Shown piece after piece: positions 1-6,810 of a stretch of DNA of 64,000 nucleotides; position 1 is the first letter of the stretch, and each line of letters opens with the position of its first letter. A program made the translations under genes and the position numbers. The stretch comes from Nitratireductor alexandrii. Its GTDB lineage: Bacteria; Pseudomonadota; Alphaproteobacteria; Rhizobiales; Rhizobiaceae. The notes below the pieces were generated by a model. The model had not been told where the DNA came from, searched no databases, and worked only from the letters and a program-made list of their open reading frames with translations. The DNA lies in NCBI RefSeq assembly GCF_004000215.1, contig NZ_RBVY01000007.1, positions 186,001 to 250,000 of the forward strand, given 5' to 3'.

Positions 1-552
1 GGGGGAATAGATGACGCTGTCCGGCAAGGAGGCGAGCCAGGTCAGGCCGACAACCCAGCTGACGATGCCGACAAACCCGCCCCACAACACCAGCCTGGGC
101 TGGTCGGAAAAGGCAAGGCCGGCGATCAGCACGAAGAAATAACCGAAAGTCTCGAACCGCAATGCCAGTTGCGGCGGATAGTCGGCGGGCGAAAACGGAT
201 TCGGATACAGCATCATCACCGTGATCAGCGCGAAATCGAGCGTGACGAATACGTAAAGATGCCAGTTCCGGAGCCAGCCCAACCGGTCGATCATTGCCGG
301 AATGAAGCCCGTCAGCAGAAAGACGATGACGAGCGACTGATAATAGAAGGATTCGGGATAAGGCGCGATGACGGCGACCAGGATATAGATTGCCACCAGC
401 GCCGCGACGCGCCCGCGCAACTGCAGTCGCCGCCCCTCGCGCTCGTGCCGGTCGAATGTCTCGTTGAGAAGCGTTGGAAACGATCTCGGCTTGCGCCGGG
501 AGCGGTTCCGCATTGTCGATCCGAACCGTTCCGCAACCGCCATGTCGTTCAT
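1..552 (-). CDS. Adenylate/guanylate cyclase-like protein, N-terminal membrane part (3' end outside window)
   Basis: A reading frame runs leftward from an ATG at 552 (second in-frame ATG at 543) and stays open for 184 codons to the window edge, so the protein is cut. It starts with a basic cytosolic segment rich in Arg, then several hydrophobic helices separated by short loops. One loop contains NPFSPADYPPQ, followed by LRFETFGYFF. From memory this resembles the integral membrane sensor domain preceding a class III cyclase catalytic domain in rhizobial proteins that make cAMP or cGMP. The catalytic domain would lie outside the window, so function is inferred. What is directly seen is a polytopic membrane protein. 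Confidence 0.65.
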   Translation of the reverse strand, partial: MNDMAVAERFGSTMRNRSRRKPRSFPTLLNETFDRHEREGRRLQLRGRVAALVAIYILVAVIAPYPESFYYQSLVIVFLLTGFIPAMIDRLGWLRNWHLYVFVTLDFALITVMMLYPNPFSPADYPPQLALRFETFGYFFVLIAGLAFSDQPRLVLWGGFVGIVSWVVGLTWLASLPDSVIYSP

Positions 553-719
553 CCCGCGCGAATCTAGCGTCCCACACATAATTGACCGGACGGGGATTAC
601 CAAAGGGCGGCGCGATTTCCGCCGGTGCGCCCGCCGCATTCGGGCCGATACTCTTTGTGACCGGGACGAACACTGTGTTAAAGAAGTGTTAACCCACACG
701 ATCGGCACGGGGATCGGTC

Positions 720-1397
720 ATGAACGACGGACAGAAGATCGCGGCGGAACAGTCGCAGGGCAAACTCGCGCAGGCGCTGCGCGAAGTCAGGACGGCATCG
801 GCCGAACGCGAGGACGTGGTGGTGGAACTGCGCGAGGCGGCGCGCATGCGCCTCGAGCTTCTAGCGCAGGAGCTGGAGCCGGTTTTCGCCGACGTGCCGC
901 CCGAGGAGATCCAGTTCGACTTTGCCATCTCCTCCGGCGTCCAGCCGCGGCTCTGGATCGACGCCGTCACCCATGTCGCGCTCGGACGCGACCGGCGCAC
1001 CTATCGATTTGTCCGCGACACCCGGCTGGGGCGCACGGTGCTTGCCGAATCGACCGAGATCAAGCCGGTGGCCGACCAGGTCACCCGTTATATCGCCGAG
1101 CGTATGATCGAGCGACAGCGCTGGCTCGACGGCACGGTCGAGCCTCTGCGGCCGGCAAGCGCTGAAACCGCCGTGGCCACCGGCCGGGAGGCCGGGGATG
1201 ATGGCGTCGACGAGCCCGCCGAGGCGCCGTCTTTGGCCAATGGAGAGGCACGGGCCCGCCGGGCGCGCAAGGCCGGCCAGGGTCTCAGGGCGTTCCTGTC
1301 TGGGCTGGTGATTGTGCTTGCCGGGGCGGCGGTCGCCTTCGCGATCGCCGCGGCGATCTACTGGGAGCGTCTGGCGGCCTATTTCGCCGCCGGCTGA
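720..1397 (+). CDS. Conserved hypothetical protein with C-terminal membrane anchor
   Basis: This 225-residue protein has an amphipathic, probably coiled-coil N terminus (about residues 8-55), a compact middle domain (about 55-140) and a Pro/Glu/Ala-rich linker. One hydrophobic helix near residues 195-217 leaves a short C-terminal tail, so it is probably tail-anchored in the inner membrane with most of its mass in the cytoplasm. I recognise no catalytic motif. It converges with the metallophosphoesterase gene and overlaps its 3' end by 19 bases. Function unknown. Confidence 0.7.
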   Translation: MNDGQKIAAEQSQGKLAQALREVRTASAEREDVVVELREAARMRLELLAQELEPVFADVPPEEIQFDFAISSGVQPRLWIDAVTHVALGRDRRTYRFVRDTRLGRTVLAESTEIKPVADQVTRYIAERMIERQRWLDGTVEPLRPASAETAVATGREAGDDGVDEPAEAPSLANGEARARRARKAGQGLRAFLSGLVIVLAGAAVAFAIAAAIYWERLAAYFAAG

Positions 1398-2302
1398 AGC
1401 GGCTTGAGCAGCGCGGTCCGTTCGATCTCGCGCAGCGCCAGGGCCGCGCCCGTGACGCCCTTGCGCGTCAGGTCGAGCGTCCAGGCGCCCGGCCGGCCGC
1501 CGATTTCGAACAGGTTGAACTGGGCCGCGGGCTTCTTGCCGCCCAGACCCTGACTGGCCGAGGTGACGCCCACCACCGGGGCGGGACCGTCGCGCGCGGG
1601 AATGTGATGGAGCGTCGGCAGGTGGGTATGGCCGTGCAGCACCAGTTCGACGCCGTGCCGGCGCACGATGCGCTGGAACAGGCCGATGCCGTAGAGCCGC
1701 TTGTGGGCGGACGTTGCCCCGCGCACGGGCGGGTGATGGATCATGATCACCCGGAACAGGCCGCGCTGTTCGGCAAGGCGCAGCAGATGGCCGAGGCGCG
1801 CGGCCTGGGTCGCGCCGAAATGGCCGAGCGCCATGAACGGGCCGGTGGCGCGGGCCGACGACACGCCGATCAGCGCCACGTCGCCGCGCACCCGCAGATA
1901 GGGAAAACCGTATTCGGATAGCCCCACCCCGGTTTTCTCGCCGGTGATCCAGGGGCGCCAGGCCCGGCAGCTCTTGACGAGCGCGCCCGGCACATAGGCG
2001 TCGTGATTGCCCGGCACGACCGAGACGTCGTCCGGCCGGCCCAGGGCTGTCAGCCATTCGCGCGCCAGTTCGATCTCGGCGTCGAGCGCCAGGTTGACCA
2101 GGTCGCCGGTCACCGCCAGATGATCGGCCTCGGCCTGGGCGAGGCCGGCCATCAGCGCCTCGGTCACGCCCGGGTTCAGCAGGTGCTTGCGGTTGCGTTT
2201 CCAGTTGACGTAGCCGGTGATGCGCTTGGAGGCGAGCTCGCGGTAGGATAGATCGGGCAGGGGGCCGAGATGGATGTCGGAAATATGCGCGAGGCGAAAC
2301 AT
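1379..2302 (-). CDS. Calcineurin-like metallophosphoesterase
   Basis: This 307-residue protein carries the full set of binuclear-metal phosphoesterase motifs in order: DIHLG (residues 9-13), GDLVN (66-70), GNHD (98-101), HHPP (189-192) and HGHTH (223-227). These ligate the two metal ions that activate water for phosphoester hydrolysis. The length and the short cap resemble the CpdA/Icc-type group, which includes cyclic-nucleotide phosphodiesterases. A cyclase-like gene lies nearby at the left edge, so cyclic nucleotide turnover is possible, but the substrate cannot be read from the sequence. No signal peptide is visible, so it should be cytosolic. Confidence 0.85.
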   Translation of the reverse strand: MFRLAHISDIHLGPLPDLSYRELASKRITGYVNWKRNRKHLLNPGVTEALMAGLAQAEADHLAVTGDLVNLALDAEIELAREWLTALGRPDDVSVVPGNHDAYVPGALVKSCRAWRPWITGEKTGVGLSEYGFPYLRVRGDVALIGVSSARATGPFMALGHFGATQAARLGHLLRLAEQRGLFRVIMIHHPPVRGATSAHKRLYGIGLFQRIVRRHGVELVLHGHTHLPTLHHIPARDGPAPVVGVTSASQGLGGKKPAAQFNLFEIGGRPGAWTLDLTRKGVTGAALALREIERTALLKPLQPAAK

Positions 2303-2402
2303 GCGGTTCGTTCTGAAGCTGCTGTTGTGGGGCCGAACCTAAAGTGGTTCGGCTGCGAATGAAACGGCCTGCGTTCGTTTGCCGCTCGGTGTCGGTGCGC
2401 CC

Positions 2403-2891
2403 GTGAGTGCGGTCGGCGCGTCATCGGCGGGCTGGTCGCGGCTGCGCACCCGGTTGATGCATGTCGTCTTTCTGCTCGGCCGGCCGATGACGCTCGGCGC
2501 CCGCGCGATCGTCTTTCGCGACCCGGACCGCTCGGTGCTGCTGGTCCGGCACAGCTACGTCCCGGGCTGGCAGCTTCCCGGCGGCGGCGTCGAGCCGGGC
2601 GAGGCGCTGGAGGAAGCCCTGACGCGCGAATTGCGCGAGGAGGCCAATGTCGAACTCGACGCGCCGCCGGCGTTGAAGGCGGTCTATTTCAACCGCAACG
2701 CCAGCCGGCGCGATCACGTCGCGCTTTATCTCGTCACCGCTTTTCGCCAGACGGCGGACAAGGCGCCCGACCGCGAGATCGTCGAAGCGCGCTTTTTCGG
2801 CCTCGATGCGCTGCCGGCGGCCACGACGCCGGCCACGCGCCGGCGGATCGGGGAAATTTTCGGCGATGCGCCCATTTCGCCCTACTGGTAG
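2403..2891 (+). CDS. Nudix hydrolase
   Basis: The Nudix box is complete: GGGVEPGEALEEALTREL followed by REEANVEL, matching GX5EX7REUXEEXGU apart from Asn where Gly is usual near the end. This predicts a metal-dependent hydrolase of a nucleoside diphosphate linked to another moiety. An LVRHSYVPGWQLPGGG context is common in general Nudix enzymes and does not fix the substrate. The start is uncertain: GTG at 2403 gives 162 residues and the usual N-terminal length, TTG at 2379 gives 170, and ATG at 2457 gives 144. None has a strong ribosome binding site. Confidence 0.8.
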   Translation: MSAVGASSAGWSRLRTRLMHVVFLLGRPMTLGARAIVFRDPDRSVLLVRHSYVPGWQLPGGGVEPGEALEEALTRELREEANVELDAPPALKAVYFNRNASRRDHVALYLVTAFRQTADKAPDREIVEARFFGLDALPAATTPATRRRIGEIFGDAPISPYW

Positions 2892-2906
2892 CGGCCGCAG
2901 GGGCAC

Positions 2907-3896
2907 TCAGGCGGCGGCGCGCAGCCGGGCGCGGTCGTGCGGGGCCTCGTAGTCGAGCGCGGGGCCGACCGGCACGATGCGGGTCGGGTTCACGCTCTCG
3001 TGGCTGGAATAATAATGCTGCTTGATATGGAAGAGATCGACCGTGTCGGCAATGCCCGGCAATTGGTAGAGTTCGCGCAGATAGTTCGACAGGTTGGGAT
3101 AGTCGGCGATCCGCCGCAGATTGCACTTGAAGTGCCCCACATAGACCGGGTCGAACCGCACCAGCGTGGTGAAAAGCCGCCAGTCGGCCTCGGTCAGGCG
3201 CTCGCCGGCCAGGTAGCGATGGTGCTGCAGATGCGCCTCGATCTCGTCGAGTGCTGAAAAAAGCTCGGCGAAGGCTTCTTCGTAGGCTTTCTGCGTGGTC
3301 GCGAAGCCGCAGCGATAGACGCCATTGTTGACCGGCTCGTAAATGCGTTCGTTCCACCGGTCGATTTCGGCGCGCAGTCGGGCCGGGTAGAGATCGACGC
3401 TGGCGTCGCCCCAAGCGTCGAAGGCGGCGTTGAGCATGCGGATGATCTCGGAGGATTCGTTCGAGACGATGGTCTCTTCCTTCCGGTCCCACAACACCGG
3501 AACGGTCACCCGCCCCGAATAGGCGGGATCGGCCCTGGTGTAGATCTGGTGCAGGAAATTTGCGCCGTAAAGCGGATCGCCGGTGGCGCCGTCGCGCTCG
3601 CGGAAGGTCCAGCCGTTCTCGCCCATGAAGTGGTCGACGACGGCGACCGAGATCACGTCGTCGAGCTTCTTGAGCGCGCGCACGATCAAGGTGCGGTGCG
3701 CCCAGGGGCAGGCCAGCGACACGTAGAGATGGTAGCGTCCCGCCTCGGCCTTGAAACCGCGCTCGCGTCCCTCGGCCGGTGCGCCATCCGGCGTCACCCA
3801 GTCGCGAAACCGGGATTGGGAACGCACGAACCGTCCGCCCGATTTCTTGGTGTCGTATCCCTTGTCGAACCATTGTCCGTCGACGAGCAAACCCAT
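2907..3896 (-). CDS. Glutathionyl-hydroquinone reductase (Xi-class glutathione transferase)
   Basis: This 329-residue protein has the YqjG/ECM4 family layout: an N-terminal thioredoxin-fold half with the catalytic Cys63 in ACPWAHRT, then an all-helical C-terminal half. Family members reduce glutathionyl-hydroquinones to hydroquinones, using Cys and releasing GSSG. Length matches the family (about 320-330). The ATG at 3896 is preceded on the minus strand by GGGAG eight bases upstream, which supports this start. It stands alone between divergent and convergent neighbours. A housekeeping role in quinone detoxification is inferred from the family. Confidence 0.88.
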   Translation of the reverse strand: MGLLVDGQWFDKGYDTKKSGGRFVRSQSRFRDWVTPDGAPAEGRERGFKAEAGRYHLYVSLACPWAHRTLIVRALKKLDDVISVAVVDHFMGENGWTFRERDGATGDPLYGANFLHQIYTRADPAYSGRVTVPVLWDRKEETIVSNESSEIIRMLNAAFDAWGDASVDLYPARLRAEIDRWNERIYEPVNNGVYRCGFATTQKAYEEAFAELFSALDEIEAHLQHHRYLAGERLTEADWRLFTTLVRFDPVYVGHFKCNLRRIADYPNLSNYLRELYQLPGIADTVDLFHIKQHYYSSHESVNPTRIVPVGPALDYEAPHDRARLRAAA

Positions 3897-4072
3897 GTCG
3901 CAACTCCCTTGTTGGAGACCAATTTAGGCATCGGTTCCGGATTTCACAGCCCGTTCGGGCTTGAACGGATCGTCACCGCAGCGGCGACGTCGCCCGCAAC
4001 GGGCCGATTTTCGCGTGGACGGGTGGGCGAATTGGTGCTAGCTGGATTTTTCCAAGGGGGCAAAAATCAGCC

Positions 4073-4114
4073 ATGAACCGTATCCAGCGACGACGACCAC
4101 GCCCGCGCGGCTAG
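4073..4114 (+). other. Possible 13-codon arginine-rich leader ORF
   Basis: An ATG at 4073 opens a frame of 13 codons, six of them Arg (CGT, three CGA in a row, two CGC), ending at TAG. An AAGGGGG stretch lies about 12 bases upstream. The stop sits in the centre of a 14-bp palindrome (4106-4119). A second inverted repeat (4128-4141) follows, and AGCCGC at 4113-4118 could instead pair with GCGGCT at 4138-4143. The layout resembles a leader-peptide attenuator ahead of the GNAT gene at 4173. Coding is not proven and the CGA run could be chance. Confidence 0.25.
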
Positions 4115-4172
4115 CCGCGTTCGCCTTCCGCCCACGGGCGGCTGTCGTCACCGCTTTGCGATACGGATTATC

Positions 4173-4682
4173 ATGCTCGACATTGCCTATCTGGCCGAGA
4201 CGGCCGAACACGATCACGCCATCGAAGACATCAACGCGGAAGCCTTCGGGCCCGGCCGCTATGCCCGCGCGGCCTACAAGATCCGCGAAGGCGGCCCGCA
4301 TGAGCGCGCGCTGTCCTTCGTTGCCATGCACGACGGCCAGGTGGTTGCCACCGTTCGGCTGACCCGGGTGGCGGCCGGTTCGGGGCGGGCGCTGCTGCTC
4401 GGTCCGCTGGCCGTGAAGCCGGCCTTCAAGGACAGGGGGATCGGGCGCGCGCTCGTGCGCGTCGCCATCGAGGCGGCCCGCGCGGCGGGCGCACCGGCGG
4501 TGATTCTGGTCGGTGACGAACCTTATTACGGTCCGCTCGGTTTCCGGCGCATTCCGGCCCGGCGCATCGTCATGCCGCGTCCGGTCGATCCGAACCGGCT
4601 TTTGATCCACGAGATTTCCGAGGGCGCGCTCGATGCGCTGCAGGGCGTGATGGTTCACGCCGATCACGCGGTTCCGGCGTAG
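4173..4682 (+). CDS. GNAT-family N-acetyltransferase (YhbS-like)
   Basis: This 169-residue single-domain protein has the GNAT fold. The acetyl-CoA binding loop is visible as KDRGIGRALV (motif A, about residues 88-97), followed by the conserved AILVGDE-type strand, and GPLGFRRI towards the C terminus. The overall layout matches YhbS-like acetyltransferases, which transfer acetyl from acetyl-CoA to an amine. The substrate is unknown. No good ribosome binding site precedes the ATG. A short arginine-rich ORF and inverted repeats lie directly upstream and may form a leader. Confidence 0.82.
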   Translation: MLDIAYLAETAEHDHAIEDINAEAFGPGRYARAAYKIREGGPHERALSFVAMHDGQVVATVRLTRVAAGSGRALLLGPLAVKPAFKDRGIGRALVRVAIEAARAAGAPAVILVGDEPYYGPLGFRRIPARRIVMPRPVDPNRLLIHEISEGALDALQGVMVHADHAVPA

Positions 4683-4728
4683 CGTGTCTGGGCGCGATCC
4701 GCGCCGGGGCTGATCCGGTGTCGTGGGC

Positions 4729-6801
4729 TCAGCGCCCCTCGCGATACCACATGGCGCAAAAGGCGAACAGCAGCAGCGCCAGGCCGAAAAAGCCGGCGAA
4801 CAACGGCACCCGATTGACCGATTTGAGCACGCTGTCGCGGGTCGTGCGCAGGCCGATCCAGTCGCGCCCCGACGCTTCGGTGCCGGCGGCGCGCACGGGC
4901 ACGATGCCGGGCATCGCCAGCCCCCCGCCCAGGCCGGCGAGGCGACGGACGCTGCCGCCGGTCGCCTCGGCCGCCGGACGCAGCACGTCCAGGGTCGATA
5001 CGGTCTCGGCGAATTCCGGCGCGTTGACCGGGCCGACATGGGCGAGCGCGGTCAGATCGCCATTGGCGACCTGGTAAAGGCCGATTTCCTCGACCGTGGC
5101 GCTGCCGGAGAAAAGCCCCGGCTTGCCGGCGACCAGCGGCAGATCCATCGTCGCGCCGGACGGGGTGATGATCCGCGCCGGGCCTGCCTCCTCGCTCATC
5201 GTCTGCCGGCTGACTTCGAGCGTCATGCCGCGGCCGGAGGCCGTCAGGCGCTCTTCCTCGAGTTCCGGTTCCTTCATCAGCCAGTGGGCGATGCGGCGGT
5301 AGAGCGAGACATGCGGCCCGCCGCCCTCGAAGCCGCGCGCCCACAGCCAGCCCTGGTCGGACAGGAACATGCCGACCCGGCCCTCGCCGTTGCGGTTGAG
5401 CAGAAGCAGCGGTTCCTCGCCGGGCCCCTTCATGACAACGTCGCCCAGGGGCCGCGAAATGCCCACCAGACGGAACCAGCGGCTCCAGTTCGGCGGTTCC
5501 TGTCCGGATCCTTCCAGCCCGCGCGTCACCGGGTGGCGGGCGCCGGTTTCCGTCAGGCGCGGGTAAAACGCCTCCTCGATCACGGTCCCCGTCGGCAGGG
5601 CCGGCAGGGCCGACATCAGCGGCGTGCGCGAGATCGACTGCTCGCCCGCATATTCGGGGCCGGCGGCGATCAAAAGCGCGCCGCCGCGTTCGACATATTC
5701 GGCGATGTAGTCGTAATACAGGATCGGCAGCACGTCGCGGTGCTGGTAGCGGTCGAAGATGATCAGGTCGAAATCGTTGATCTTCTCCACGAACAGTTCG
5801 CGGGTGGGAAAGGCGATCAGCGACAGGTCGTTGATCGGCGTGCCATCCTGTTTTTCGGGGGGGCGCAGAATGGTGAAGTGCACCAGATCCACCGCCGCGT
5901 CCGATTTCAAAAGGTTGCGCCAGGTGCGCTCGCCGGCATGCGGTTCGCCCGATACCAGCAGCACGCGCAAATTTTCGCGAATGCCGTCGACGATCGCGAT
6001 CGCGCGGTTGTTGGTGTCGGTGATCTCGCCCTCGGCGCGTTTGACCGACAATTCCACGATGTTGCGTCCGGCGCCCGGCACGGTGATCTCGAGCGGCATT
6101 TCCGAGCCGAAGATGGCGCGCTCAAGGGCGACCTGTTCGCCGTTGATCGACACCCGCACGTCGACGGGCCGGCCTTCCTCGCCGGTGCCGATGACGCGGT
6201 AGGACATCGACAGCGGCTTGCCGACAATGCCGAAACGCGGCGCGTTGACGAAGCGCACGCGGCGGTCGCGCTCGCCGTCGTCGCCGGTGACCAGCGCATG
6301 CAGTGGGCCCGGCAGACCGTCGAAGACGGCCGGCATGTCGTGGACCTGGCCGTCGGTGACCATCACCGCGCCGCCGATACGCGAGGGCGGCACGTCGCGG
6401 AACACGCTTTCCAGCGCCGCGAACAAGCGGGTCTGGGTGCGATCGTCGGTGTCGCTGGCGCGACCGGCCTCGACCACGCGCACGTCGAACTGGTTGAAGC
6501 GGCCGAGGCGGGCCTTCAGCTCCTCGACCGCCTGCTCGGTCGTGGCCTGGCGCGCGCCGATATCCTGGCTCTGGCTGCGGTCGACGACGACGGCGACCAC
6601 GCTTTGCAGCGGGTCGCGTTCCTCGTCGAGCAGGACCGGATTGAGGAGCGCGAGCGCCAGGGCGGCAAAGGCGGCGACGCGCAACAGCGCGCCGCGCTGG
6701 CGAAAATAGAGCGCGGCAAGAGCAAGCAGTGCCATCGGCACGGCGAGGGCCGCCATAAGCGGCCAGGACAGGAGCGGTTCGAAGGCGAGCGACCAGTTCA
6801 T
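4729..6801 (-). CDS. vWA-like membrane protein, last gene of the MoxR operon
   Basis: This 690-residue protein starts with two membrane segments (about residues 12-33 and 38-57) and ends with one (about 662-684). Between them lies a large extracytoplasmic region. A von Willebrand A-type domain begins at about residue 68, with a MIDAS-like DRSQS at 74-78. A later glutamine-amidotransferase-like segment (around DLIIFDRYQHRD and AAGPEYA) lacks an obvious catalytic Cys. It starts 9 bases after the DUF4159 gene stops, so the genes are co-transcribed. By analogy with Bat/MoxR systems it may help assemble or fold envelope proteins; the client is unknown. Confidence 0.8.
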   Translation of the reverse strand: MNWSLAFEPLLSWPLMAALAVPMALLALAALYFRQRGALLRVAAFAALALALLNPVLLDEERDPLQSVVAVVVDRSQSQDIGARQATTEQAVEELKARLGRFNQFDVRVVEAGRASDTDDRTQTRLFAALESVFRDVPPSRIGGAVMVTDGQVHDMPAVFDGLPGPLHALVTGDDGERDRRVRFVNAPRFGIVGKPLSMSYRVIGTGEEGRPVDVRVSINGEQVALERAIFGSEMPLEITVPGAGRNIVELSVKRAEGEITDTNNRAIAIVDGIRENLRVLLVSGEPHAGERTWRNLLKSDAAVDLVHFTILRPPEKQDGTPINDLSLIAFPTRELFVEKINDFDLIIFDRYQHRDVLPILYYDYIAEYVERGGALLIAAGPEYAGEQSISRTPLMSALPALPTGTVIEEAFYPRLTETGARHPVTRGLEGSGQEPPNWSRWFRLVGISRPLGDVVMKGPGEEPLLLLNRNGEGRVGMFLSDQGWLWARGFEGGGPHVSLYRRIAHWLMKEPELEEERLTASGRGMTLEVSRQTMSEEAGPARIITPSGATMDLPLVAGKPGLFSGSATVEEIGLYQVANGDLTALAHVGPVNAPEFAETVSTLDVLRPAAEATGGSVRRLAGLGGGLAMPGIVPVRAAGTEASGRDWIGLRTTRDSVLKSVNRVPLFAGFFGLALLLFAFCAMWYREGR

Positions 6802-6810
6802 CAGCCGCTC

